Origin: Dactylosporangium vinaceum
Lineage (GTDB): Bacteria > Actinomycetota > Actinomycetes > Mycobacteriales > Micromonosporaceae
Reading direction: 5' to 3'
Length of the DNA: 64,000 nucleotides
Assembly: GCF_019904175.1 (NCBI RefSeq)
Contig: NZ_CP061913.1
Coordinates: 6,572,001-6,636,000, forward strand
Part shown: piece by piece, positions 46,782 to 54,338 of the stretch
How positions within the stretch are numbered: the first letter of the stretch is position 1
Layout of the letters: each line of letters opens with the position of its first letter
Notes under the pieces: model-generated
Told to the model about the DNA's origin: nothing
The model's database searches: none
The model's input: only the letters and a program-made list of their open reading frames with translations
Position numbers and translations under genes: made by a program

Positions 46782-48245
46782 TCAGCGCAAAGCCTCGACC
46801 TCGTCGGGAAGGTCCTCGACACCGACCGCCAGAGCCTGCTCGTGGCGGCGGCGGGCCGAGGGCAGGATCAGCGCCGCGACGATGCCCAGGACCGCGACGC
46901 CCGCGCAGAGCCAGAAGCCCTTCGTGAACGCGTCGTCGGTCGGCAGGCCGCGGGCGGTGGTGTTGGAGGCGATGACCGCGGCGATGACGGCCGTGCCGAT
47001 GCTGCTGCCGATGGTCCGGGCGATCGTGTTGACGCTCGCCGCCTCGCCGGTGTGGGTGGCCGGGACGCTCTCGATGATGGCGTTGGACATCGCGGCGAAC
47101 GCGAGGCCGATGCCGGCGCCGGTGAACAGGCCGGAGACCAGGATCTGCCAGATCGCGCCGTGCCCGGCGGCGGGCAGGACGAACGCGGCGGTGACCGCGG
47201 CCGCGCCCAGGGTCATCGGGACCTTCGGGCCGAAGCGGCGGTCGAGCAGGCCGGCGAGCGGGCCGAAGACCAGCATCATGAGCACCGTCGGGAGCAGGAA
47301 CAGGCCGGCCTGGGAGACCGACTTGCCGAAGCCGTAGCCGGTGGCCGCGGGGAGCTCCAGCAGCGTCGGGACGAGCACGAACGTGCCGAACATGGCGAAA
47401 CCGAAGATCAGCGCCACGAGGTTGGTGGCCCACACACCGCGCAGGGCCATCAGGCGCATGTCGACCAGCGGCTCGCGCACGCGCAGTTCGACCACGACGA
47501 AGACGGCGAGGAGCACGACCCCGGCGGCCAGCAGCACGACCGTCTGCGGGCTCCCCCAGCCCCACTCGCGGCCCTTGCTGATCGCCAGGAGCAGCGAAAC
47601 AAGGGCGGCGGAGAGGATCGCGGCGCCGATCAGGTCGAGGCGTCCGGGTGCGCGCACGGGCGACTCCGGTACCCCCACCAGGACGCCTATGAGGGCGATC
47701 CCGACCACCACCAGCGGAAACCAGAACAGCCAGTGCCACGACAGGTTGTCCACGATCGGGCCGGCGGCGACGATCCCGACGCCCGCGCCGATGCCGAAGA
47801 TGGCCGAGAGCAGCCCGACGGTGACGCCGACGCGTTCGCGGGGCAGTTCGTCGCGGACGATGCCGATCGACAGCGGCATGATGGCGCCGGCCGCGCCCTG
47901 CAGCGCGCGGGCGACGATGAGCACCGTCAGGTTCGGCGCGAGCGCGGCCAGCAGCGTTCCGGCGGCCAGGATGACCAGGACGACGAGCATGACGCGGCGC
48001 TTGCCGACCATGTCGCCGAGCCGGCCGAGGATCGGCGTGAGGACCGAGGCCGACAGCAGGTACGCCGTGAGAATCCAGCTGATGTCGCCCGTCGACGCGT
48101 GCAGGTCCCGGGCGATGATCGGCAGTGCGGGCGCGACGAGCGATTGCAGCACCGCGAACGCCAGGCCGCCGAGCGACAGGAACAGCACGACAAGGGTGCT
48201 GTTCGAGTGCCGGCCGGTGCGTTCGCCCGACGGCGTAGATGTCAC
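46782..48245 (-). CDS. MFS drug exporter, DHA2 (EmrB/QacA) type
   Basis: The 487-residue protein has 14 transmembrane segments. It shows LVAPALPIIARDLHASTGDISWILTAYLLSASVLTPILGRLGDMVGKRRVML (motifs D1 and A) and ARALQGAAGAIMPLSIGIVRDELPRERVG (motif B). It exports cationic or antibiotic compounds with protons. It is flanked by a large TetR-type inverted repeat 17-77 bp upstream, but no tetR gene is adjacent; the one at 50796 is 2.5 kb away and has its own site. Confidence 0.93.
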   Translation of the reverse strand: MTSTPSGERTGRHSNSTLVVLFLSLGGLAFAVLQSLVAPALPIIARDLHASTGDISWILTAYLLSASVLTPILGRLGDMVGKRRVMLVVLVILAAGTLLAALAPNLTVLIVARALQGAAGAIMPLSIGIVRDELPRERVGVTVGLLSAIFGIGAGVGIVAAGPIVDNLSWHWLFWFPLVVVGIALIGVLVGVPESPVRAPGRLDLIGAAILSAALVSLLLAISKGREWGWGSPQTVVLLAAGVVLLAVFVVVELRVREPLVDMRLMALRGVWATNLVALIFGFAMFGTFVLVPTLLELPAATGYGFGKSVSQAGLFLLPTVLMMLVFGPLAGLLDRRFGPKVPMTLGAAAVTAAFVLPAAGHGAIWQILVSGLFTGAGIGLAFAAMSNAIIESVPATHTGEAASVNTIARTIGSSIGTAVIAAVIASNTTARGLPTDDAFTKGFWLCAGVAVLGIVAALILPSARRRHEQALAVGVEDLPDEVEALR

Positions 48246-48261
48246 GGGTACCCCTCAGCAT

Positions 48262-48322
48262 GTAAACGACTGTTGACTTCGACCGTAGCGAGCGATCCAC
48301 AGCGAAGTCAACAGCGGTTTAC
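48262..48322 (-). promoter_or_regulatory. Paired TetR-type operator around the MFS exporter promoter
   Basis: Two arms at 48262-48281 and 48303-48322 are reverse complements except for three central bases (GTAAAC-N3-TGTTGACTTCG). They are 21 bp apart. Each arm contains GTAAAC-N4-GTTGAC, itself a TetR-like half-palindrome. On the minus strand TTGACT (-35) and TACGGT (-10), 18 bp apart, lie inside, so bound repressor would block polymerase. Confidence 0.7.
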
Positions 48323-48401
48323 ACCACACCGCTCGACGCCCGGCGGCGAGCCGATCGGGTCCGGGCGTTCAAGACCCTGCTCCGGGGGTACTGGACAAAC
48401 C

Positions 48402-48665
48402 ATGACTTTCGACCCGGAACAGATGGAAGCGGAGCAGGAGATCCTGCGCAACGGCGGCCCCACGCGCACGGGAGGCGTGCAGACCACCACCGGCTCGAGC
48501 GCCGGACCGGGCGGCTCCGGCCGCGCGCCGCAGCGCCACGTGGAGCCCGGCGCGCTGACGACCACCGGCGACGCCACGACCGGCGGCATGTCCTCCCCGG
48601 CCGAGGGCAGCACGAGCGACGCCAGCGGCCCGGCCGCCGAGGCGGGCGACTTCACCGACCGCTGA
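48402..48665 (+). CDS. Small disordered Gly/Thr/Ser-rich protein
   Basis: The 87-residue protein starts MTFDPEQMEAEQEILRNGG and is then almost wholly Gly, Thr, Ser, Pro and Ala (RTGGVQTTTGSSAGPGG, DATTGGMSSPAEGSTSD), ending AGDFTDR. It is predicted disordered and acidic, with no signal peptide. Start-region coding bias looks real. No family known to me. Confidence 0.5.
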   Translation: MTFDPEQMEAEQEILRNGGPTRTGGVQTTTGSSAGPGGSGRAPQRHVEPGALTTTGDATTGGMSSPAEGSTSDASGPAAEAGDFTDR

Positions 48666-48698
48666 GCCGCAGCGCCGGGAGCGACCGTAACGCGACCA

Positions 48699-48727
48699 TT
48701 GACATGGAACGATATTCCACATAGATC
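48699..48727 (+). promoter_or_regulatory. Promoter with operator dyad for the sialidase-like gene
   Basis: TTGACA (48699-48704) is followed by TGGAACGATATTCCA (48705-48719), a dyad with TGGAA/TTCCA arms filling the spacer, then ATAGAT near the -10 position. A repressor sitting between -35 and -10 would silence the secreted enzyme. Confidence 0.4.
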
Positions 48728-48735
48728 TGTCGACC

Positions 48736-49914
48736 ATGTTCACGCTGCGGCGGATGGCCGCGATTCTGGCCGTCGTCGTGGCGGTGGTGGCGCTCGGCGC
48801 CCCACCGGCCATGGCGGTCAGCCAGTTCCAGAAGCTCTACCAGGAGCCCGACGCCTACGAGGCCCGGTTCCCCGACATCCTCAAGCTCGACGACGGCCGC
48901 CTCATGGCGGTCTGGCACCGGGCCACCGAGCACGTCAGCCCGACCAGCTTCGGCACCGTCCAGGTCTCGTTCGGGACCAGGAGCGGCGCGACGTGGAGCT
49001 GGGTCACCCACCAGGCCCTCGCGCACCCGGCGACGATGGCGGACCGGGACATGCGCGACCCGAAGATCGGCAAGATGCACGACGGCTCGGTGGTGCTGAC
49101 GTTCTTCGTGCCGGGCGACGGCGTCTACTACTCGGTCTGGAAGCCCGGCTGGAACAACTTCACCGACCCCGTCAAGCTCGTCGTGCCCGGCATCGGCGGC
49201 AGCGCGCTCGCCGAGCACGGCAGCGTCCTGGCCCTCGACGACCGGGGCGGCCGGGCCGACCAGGTCCTGATCCCCGTGTACAACGACACCGGCGCGTGGT
49301 TCGTGCGGGCCACCTGGCAGCCGGTGAGCACGGTGCGGCTGCTCGTCGCCGACGCGTTCCAGCTGGGCGCGAACACCCCGGTCGGCAACGGCTTCACCGA
49401 GAACTACACCGAGCCGAGCTTCGTGCAGGTCCAGGGCACCGTCGTCGCCGTCGTGCGGCACGCGCAGAACATGGGCACGACGTCCAACCAGGCTCCGGCC
49501 CTGGTGCTGCGGTGGGACCCGTACACGTTCACCGGCGCCGCCGGCGACTACACCACGCAGTTCGTCAACGTCCTGGCCAGCTCGCACAACCTGCTCAAGA
49601 CGCACGACGACAAGGTGCTGTTCACGTTCGGCGACAAGGCCGTGGCGCTGCGCCCGACCTACGGCATCCTCGTCGACCAGCCGCTGCAGACCTGGCCGGC
49701 CGGGCCGAAGGTGCTCATCTACAACTCCGGCATCGCCAACGGCGACCAGGCCAACCCGTCGAGCGTCGAGGTCGGGTCCGGCACCGCGGCCGACCCCTTC
49801 GCGTTCTTCACGCTCGCCTACAACGCGAAGGCGAAGAGCACCACCGAGGGCAACAACCAGTCCCCCAACGGCGGCTCGCTCTGGATCATGCGCAGCGTCG
49901 CGTCCGAGTACTGA
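48736..49914 (+). CDS. Secreted sialidase-like beta-propeller protein
   Basis: The 392-residue protein has a signal peptide (RRMAAILAVVVAVVALGAPPAMA). A sialidase-superfamily propeller follows: EARFPDILKLDDGRLMAVWHRATEH, DMRDPKIGKMHDGSVVLTFF, ENYTEPSFVQVQGTVVAVVRHAQ and PSSVEVGSG. These correspond to successive blades with Arg and Glu/Asp in sialidase-like positions. Perfect Asp boxes are not obvious, so it may cleave another sugar. It acts outside the cell. It is monocistronic. Confidence 0.7.
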   Translation: MFTLRRMAAILAVVVAVVALGAPPAMAVSQFQKLYQEPDAYEARFPDILKLDDGRLMAVWHRATEHVSPTSFGTVQVSFGTRSGATWSWVTHQALAHPATMADRDMRDPKIGKMHDGSVVLTFFVPGDGVYYSVWKPGWNNFTDPVKLVVPGIGGSALAEHGSVLALDDRGGRADQVLIPVYNDTGAWFVRATWQPVSTVRLLVADAFQLGANTPVGNGFTENYTEPSFVQVQGTVVAVVRHAQNMGTTSNQAPALVLRWDPYTFTGAAGDYTTQFVNVLASSHNLLKTHDDKVLFTFGDKAVALRPTYGILVDQPLQTWPAGPKVLIYNSGIANGDQANPSSVEVGSGTAADPFAFFTLAYNAKAKSTTEGNNQSPNGGSLWIMRSVASEY

Positions 49915-50011
49915 AGCGTCTGCTCAGAAGTCCTGTCCGTAACCCCGGCGACTGTCGCCCGGCGGCCGGCCGTCGGAGTCGGCCCGGCGGACAGGACTTC
50001 CGGCAACGTGC

Positions 50012-50737
50012 TCAGGACGCAGCGGCGGCCGTCCGGATCGCGCGGACGGCCGCCGGGATGCCGCCGGACCACGGGGCACCGTGCCCGGGCAGCAGCCACT
50101 TCGCCTCGATGCCGGCCAGGCGCTCCAGCGAGTCGAGGGCCTGCTGCGGCTCATCGGTGAACGGGGCCGGCTGCGGGCCGGTCCGGCCGGTCAGCACGTG
50201 GCGGGTGGTGAGGCCGTCGCCGACGAACACGGCGTCGGCCACCGGGACGTGCACGGCGATGCTGCCGGCGGAGTGGCCGGGCAGGGCGATGACCCGCGGG
50301 GCGCCGGGCAGGTCCAGCACCTGGCCGTCCGCGACCGGGACGACCTCGGTCAGGTACGTGGTGCGCAGGCCGCCCTTGCGGATCGTGTGCCACAGGAAGC
50401 CGGTCATGGGCAGCACCTTCTTGGGCCCCCACGAGTCGGGGCTGTACTTCTCCTCGCCGCGCGCCCGGGCGGCGTCGGCCGCGCCGATGTACACCGGGAC
50501 GTTGCACTCCCGCCGCAGGCGTTCGGCGAAGCCGATGTGGTCGGTGTCGCCGTGGGTGAGCACGACGCCGCGGACGTCGGCGAGCGTGCGGCCCATGGCG
50601 GTCAGCTCACGTCGCAGGTCGTGCCAGTGCCCGGCCAGGCCGGCGTCGATGACGGTGACACCCTCGTCGGTGACGACGAGGTACGCCGCCACGAGATCGT
50701 CGCCGATGCGGTGGAGATGCGGCCCCAGGTTTGTCAT
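50012..50737 (-). CDS. MBL-fold metallohydrolase
   Basis: The 241-residue protein has the metal motif VVLTHGDTDHIG (HXDXDH type, second His replaced by Gly), the later His in ALPGHSAGSIAVH, Asp in DAVFVGDGLTTRH and the final LLPGHGAPW. The first histidine pair is HGDTDH rather than HXHXDH, so metal binding may be altered. Substrate may be a lactone, thioester or glutathione adduct. It is divergent from a TetR gene with a large shared operator and is probably its target. Confidence 0.9.
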   Translation of the reverse strand: MTNLGPHLHRIGDDLVAAYLVVTDEGVTVIDAGLAGHWHDLRRELTAMGRTLADVRGVVLTHGDTDHIGFAERLRRECNVPVYIGAADAARARGEEKYSPDSWGPKKVLPMTGFLWHTIRKGGLRTTYLTEVVPVADGQVLDLPGAPRVIALPGHSAGSIAVHVPVADAVFVGDGLTTRHVLTGRTGPQPAPFTDEPQQALDSLERLAGIEAKWLLPGHGAPWSGGIPAAVRAIRTAAAAS

Positions 50738-50738
50738 G

Positions 50739-50781
50739 ATAGCTATGGTAGTTAGCCATGATGGCTACGGTCAATAGCTAT
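50739..50781. promoter_or_regulatory. Symmetrical operator array between MBL and TetR genes
   Basis: A central perfect palindrome TAGCCATGATGGCTA (50753-50767) is flanked by two ATAGCTAT palindromes (50739-50746 and 50774-50781). All three are centred symmetrically on 50760. The ATAGCTATGG and TAGCCAT cores are related, so several TetR dimers probably bind side by side and control both promoters. Confidence 0.75.
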
Positions 50782-50795
50782 GGTGGGGAGCACAC

Positions 50796-51374
50796 ATGCC
50801 GACGCCCGATCGCACCTCGCTCGAGGAGATCGTCCAGGCCGGCCGCGACATCCTGGAGTCGGCCGGCCTCGACGGGCTGACCATGCAGGCGGTGGCGGCC
50901 CGGGTCGGGGTCCGGCCGCCGTCGCTCTACAAGCGGGTCCGCAACCGCGAGGACCTGATCGGCCTCATCACCGAGGCGACCGCGCGCGAGCTGAGCGCCG
51001 AGCTGGCCCGGCTCCAGGCCGGCGGCGACGTCCACGCGGAGCTGGCCGCGATGGCCCACGCGTTCCGGGCCTTCGCCCACGCCCGGCCGGCCGCGTTCGC
51101 GCTGATCTTCGGCCGCCGGGCGGACCAGGCCCGGCCGACTGTCGCGGCCCTGGCCGAGCTGGCCGCGCCGCTGCTGCGCGTGACCGAGCGGCTGGCCGGT
51201 GCGGCGCACGCGCTACCGGCCGCGCGCACCGTCACGGCCTGGCTCTACGGGTTCGTCACGATGGAGCTGGCGGGCGCGTTCAACCTGGGCGGCGACGTCG
51301 GCGAGGCGTTCGAGTTCGGCATCGCCCGGCTCACCGAGACCCTGGCGCCGCGGGACGTGCGTCAGGCCCCGTAG
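50796..51374 (+). CDS. TetR/AcrR-family repressor
   Basis: The 192-residue protein has the TetR helix-turn-helix GLDGLTMQAVAARVGVRPPSLYKRVRNREDLIGLI (about 25-59) and an all-helical C-terminus with ALPAARTVTAWLYGFVTMELAGAFNLGGDVGEAFEFGIARL. This is the WHG-type ligand domain. GGGGAG lies before the ATG. It should bind the ATAGCTAT array and regulate itself and the MBL gene. It overlaps the converging next gene by 13 bp. Confidence 0.93.
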   Translation: MPTPDRTSLEEIVQAGRDILESAGLDGLTMQAVAARVGVRPPSLYKRVRNREDLIGLITEATARELSAELARLQAGGDVHAELAAMAHAFRAFAHARPAAFALIFGRRADQARPTVAALAELAAPLLRVTERLAGAAHALPAARTVTAWLYGFVTMELAGAFNLGGDVGEAFEFGIARLTETLAPRDVRQAP

Positions 51375-52018
51375 CCGCAGATCTTCCAGTCCCCGTCCTC
51401 TTTGAGCAGGGTGAGCGACAGGTTGTTGGTGCTCGTCTTGCCGCTTGTCGCGCTGGTCTTCACGGTGAACTGGGTGAAGACGGTCGCCGTGTCGCCGCTG
51501 ATCGTCTCGCCTGTCACGTGCCAGTCGATGATCCGGTCGTTGTCCGCCGGGTCGTTGGTGGACAGCTCCTTCTTGAGCTTCGCCGCCTCGGTCTTGCACA
51601 GGTACTTGCCGAGCTCGTCCGCGGACGGCTTGTCCTTCAGCGCTTCCTTCATGTACGCCTGCACGACCTCGGTCGGCGTGTCGACGAAGACCTTCTGGTA
51701 GGTGAAGTAGCCGCCGACGACGACCAGGATCAACGCCAGCAGGGCACCGCCGGCGATCAGCGCGAGCTTGCCGCCGCGCTGCTGGGTGGGCGGCGGCAGC
51801 TGGGTCGCCCACGGCACCTGCGGCGGCTGCCCGAACTGCGGCTGTCCGGACTGGGGCTGGCCGTACTGGGGCTGCCCGAACTGCGGCTGGCCGTGCTGGG
51901 GCTGTCCGTACTGGGGCTGGCCGTAGGGATCAGGCCGGCCGTAAGGGTCAGGCTGCCCGTAGGGCTGAGGCTGGCCGTAGGGCTGCTGCGGATCCGTCGG
52001 TCCCCCGGGGTACGTCAC
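51362..52018 (-). CDS. Single-pass membrane protein with Tyr/Gly/Gln/Pro repeats and DUF4878-like domain
   Basis: The 218-residue protein starts at GTG. The N-terminus is about 65 residues of QPYGQP/QYGQPQ repeats, followed by one transmembrane helix (LALIAGGALLALILVVVGGYFTYQ). The extracytoplasmic domain (VDTPTEVVQAYMKEALKDKPSADELGKYLC through LSLTLLKEDGDWKICGYGA) has the NTF2/DUF4878-like pattern. Such proteins are common in actinomycetes, function unknown. The repeats are 15-18 bp at DNA level, another tandem expansion. Confidence 0.8.
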   Translation of the reverse strand: MTYPGGPTDPQQPYGQPQPYGQPDPYGRPDPYGQPQYGQPQHGQPQFGQPQYGQPQSGQPQFGQPPQVPWATQLPPPTQQRGGKLALIAGGALLALILVVVGGYFTYQKVFVDTPTEVVQAYMKEALKDKPSADELGKYLCKTEAAKLKKELSTNDPADNDRIIDWHVTGETISGDTATVFTQFTVKTSATSGKTSTNNLSLTLLKEDGDWKICGYGA

Positions 52019-52051
52019 AGCCGGATCCTATACAGCTCCTTCACTGCGCGC

Positions 52052-52519
52052 TCACAACGGCAAGATCGCCGGGGTGGTGAAGGTCTCGCCGTCCGGGCCC
52101 GGGCCCCACGTCACGCGCAGCGGGCCGGACGGCAGGCCGGACGTCGTGAACCGGCCCACCGCGTCCGTCGCACCCGTCCAGGTGCCGTCGCGGTGGCGGA
52201 TCTCCAGCGGCGCCGCGAGCGGGCGGCTGATCTGCCCGGTCACGTGCACCGTACCGTCCTCGTCGGTCAGCTCCAGGTCCAGCACCGTGTCGCCGGCGCC
52301 GTAGCTGAGCATCCGCGAACCGTCGGCGGGCCCGGCCCGGACACCGGCGGCCGCACCGGCGACGGCGCTGTCCAGGAGCAGGGCGGCCAGCGCGTCATCC
52401 GCGCAGCGCCAGGCCAAAATGCCGGAAGCGGCCTGCAGCAGTGGTACCGGCGGTGGGTCGACGGTTGCGTAGACGCGCGCGACCGCATCGCCGAGGGCGT
52501 CGTCGTCGCTCGCCGTCAT
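52052..52519 (-). CDS. Small partner protein of ECF sigma/subtilase/CHAT cassette
   Basis: The 155-residue protein starts MTASDDDALGDAVARVYATVDPPPVPLLQAASGILAWRC. Its second half is beta-rich: TVLDLELTDEDGTVHVTGQISRPLAAPLEIRHRDGTW and GRFTTSGLPSGPLRVTWGP, like a small carboxypeptidase-regulatory/Ig-type fold. I recall similar proteins next to sigma factors of this kind. GAGGAG lies before the ATG. It follows the sigma gene by 25 bp and may restrain it as an anti-sigma-like partner, but no zinc motif is present. Confidence 0.65.
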   Translation of the reverse strand: MTASDDDALGDAVARVYATVDPPPVPLLQAASGILAWRCADDALAALLLDSAVAGAAAGVRAGPADGSRMLSYGAGDTVLDLELTDEDGTVHVTGQISRPLAAPLEIRHRDGTWTGATDAVGRFTTSGLPSGPLRVTWGPGPDGETFTTPAILPL

Positions 52520-52544
52520 GATGGTCTCCTCAATCGGCTCGGCG

Positions 52545-53093
52545 TCACGTCGACGCCATCAGGCCGCGCAGCATCCCCAGGCAGCGGGCCCGGGTCGGGC
52601 CGATGCTCCCGACCGGGATGCCGAGCGCCGCCGCCAGCTCCGCGTAGCTCGGCACCGGGTCGGTGCCCATCGCCCGCAGCAGCCGCGAACAGCGCTCCGG
52701 CAGGCGCCCGACGGCCTGCCACAGCAGCCGGTCCTCCTCGGCCCGCAGCACCGTCTCCTCCGGCAGGTCGGAGGTCGACCGCACGGCGGCCATGTGCTCG
52801 TCGAGGTCGGTCGGCGACTCCCGGCCGCGGCGGCGCAGCATGTCGATGGCCTCGTTGCGGGCCGTCGTCGCCAGCCAGGCGCCGAGACCCGCGCCATCGC
52901 GGACCTGGTGCAGCTTCTCGACCAGGCGGAACCACGTGGCCTGGAACACGTCCGCGGCGTCCGCGTCGGCCAGCCGGAAACTGCGGGCGGTCGCCCACAC
53001 CAGGCCGGAGTAGCGCGCCACGAGCGAGTCCCAGGCCCGCTGATCCCCGTCGGACGCCTCGATCAGCGCAATGGTGGGATCGAATGTGGTCAC
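52545..53093 (-). CDS. ECF-type RNA polymerase sigma factor
   Basis: The 182-residue protein starts at GTG (MTTFDPTIALIEASDGDQRAW). Region 2 reads YSGLVWATARSFRLADADAADVFQATWFRLVEKL and AWLATTARNEAIDMLRRR. Region 4 reads LWQAVGRLPERCSRLLRAMGTDPVPSYAELAAALGIPVGSIGPTRARCLGMLRGL. The GTG overlaps the subtilase stop (GTGA), so the two are coupled. It probably directs polymerase to promoters of this cassette. No classic anti-sigma gene is adjacent except the small partner downstream. Confidence 0.92.
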   Translation of the reverse strand: MTTFDPTIALIEASDGDQRAWDSLVARYSGLVWATARSFRLADADAADVFQATWFRLVEKLHQVRDGAGLGAWLATTARNEAIDMLRRRGRESPTDLDEHMAAVRSTSDLPEETVLRAEEDRLLWQAVGRLPERCSRLLRAMGTDPVPSYAELAAALGIPVGSIGPTRARCLGMLRGLMAST

Positions 53094-54235
53094 GAGATGG
53101 CAGGGTACCCGGCGAAGCTGACCGCGGTGCCGGAGAGCACCTGCTTCGCCGCGGCCACCACCCCGCCCGTGTGCGCCGCTTCGGCGATCGCGGCCACGAC
53201 GTGCGGGGTCGCGAACGAGGTGCCGCTCCAGGCCGCCCAGCCGGTCGTGAACTCCGGGTGGTTGATGTAGGTGCTGACCACGTCGGCCCCGGGCGCGGCG
53301 ACGCTCACCCACGATCCGGTGTTGCTCCACTGGCACACGGCGGTGCCGTCGTGGGCGGCCACGGCGATCACCTGGTCCTTCCAGGCGACGCCGGCACCGG
53401 CGAACGCGGCCGGCCAGAACGGCGGCCCGGCCTGCCCGTCGTTGCCGGCCGCGGCGACCACGAGCCGGTCCTGGCCGAGCAGGAACCGGTTCAGGGCCCA
53501 GCGCAGCAGCACCGGCGGCTGATCGTCGGCGGTGTACCCGCCGAGGGACAGGTTCAGAATGTCCGTGTCGTCAAGAGTCGCGACTTTTTGCGCCAGATCC
53601 AATTCGGTGCCGACGCCGAACGAGTCGAGCACCTTGACAATGCGGACCCGCGCCTGGCTCGTACCCTGCAGTACCACTCCCGCGATGAAGTTGGCGTGGC
53701 CGACGTCGGAGTCGATCACCGAGTCCCCGTCGGCGTCGGTGTTGGTCTCGTAGTCCGACGCCCCGACCGTGTAGCGGCTGACCGGGAGCGGGCTGTCGGA
53801 CCACACACCGGTGTCCATGACCGCGACCCGCACCGGCGCCTGCGGACCGGGCGCGGCGAGCGTGGCGGCCGCGCTCACCACCGGCCGGCCGAAGGGGCCG
53901 CCCTGCCAATGGGGCGTGCCGAGCAGGACGTGGTTCGGGCCGACCTGGACGTCCCCGGCCCGCTCGCGGACCCGCCGGGCGGCGCGCAGCGGGTCGAGGC
54001 CCCGCGCACGGATTCGCCGTACCCCCGGCAGCGGCTCGTCCTCGACGAGGTCCGCGGCGCTCTTGCCCTGGGCGGACACGGCGCTGCGGGCGTCGTCGTA
54101 GTGCTCGTCCACGGCCAGCAGCTCGTCGCCGACGTAGCGCACCGTCCGCGGCCCGGCCGCGTCCGTGACCAGCCAGGGCAGGGCGGCGAGATGCTCCGCG
54201 CGGCGGGCCCGCCACCGCTCCAACCGTTGGTTCAC
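53090..54235 (-). CDS. Intracellular subtilisin-like (S8) serine protease
   Basis: The 381-residue protein has no signal peptide. A 130-residue helical N-terminal part (MNQRLERWRARRAEHLAALP) precedes the protease domain. The triad is Asp141 (VAVMDTGVW), His180 (DVGHANFIAG) and Ser340 (WSGTSFATPHV), with oxyanion Asn265 (AAGNDG). AGGAGGAGCC directly before the GTG gives a strong ribosome site. It is divergent from the TPR-CHAT gene with a 21-bp dyad between, and is coupled to the ECF sigma factor. Cytoplasmic location and pairing with CHAT suggest a proteolytic signalling cascade. Confidence 0.92.
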   Translation of the reverse strand: MNQRLERWRARRAEHLAALPWLVTDAAGPRTVRYVGDELLAVDEHYDDARSAVSAQGKSAADLVEDEPLPGVRRIRARGLDPLRAARRVRERAGDVQVGPNHVLLGTPHWQGGPFGRPVVSAAATLAAPGPQAPVRVAVMDTGVWSDSPLPVSRYTVGASDYETNTDADGDSVIDSDVGHANFIAGVVLQGTSQARVRIVKVLDSFGVGTELDLAQKVATLDDTDILNLSLGGYTADDQPPVLLRWALNRFLLGQDRLVVAAAGNDGQAGPPFWPAAFAGAGVAWKDQVIAVAAHDGTAVCQWSNTGSWVSVAAPGADVVSTYINHPEFTTGWAAWSGTSFATPHVVAAIAEAAHTGGVVAAAKQVLSGTAVSFAGYPAIS

Positions 54236-54266
54236 GGCTCCTCCTCGATCTCGTTCGGCAACGTTT

Positions 54267-54287
54267 GGATGACCCGCCGGGTCATCC
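54267..54287. promoter_or_regulatory. 21-bp dyad between subtilase and TPR-CHAT genes
   Basis: GGATGACCC and GGGTCATCC are perfect 9-bp arms around GCC. It lies 32 bp from the subtilase start and 52 bp from the CHAT start, so a regulator or the transcript hairpin could affect both. No regulator gene is adjacent other than the sigma factor itself. Confidence 0.55.
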
Positions 54288-54338
54288 GATCGATACGTCG
54301 GGTAGGCGACAGTCCCATCCAGTGCAAGGATCGCAATC

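Noticed and set aside
45826..47337. Plus-strand frames of 500-900 codons with PSRRAAQSPCRP repeats
   Set aside because: They arise from the 111-bp array, then run antisense through the MFS gene.
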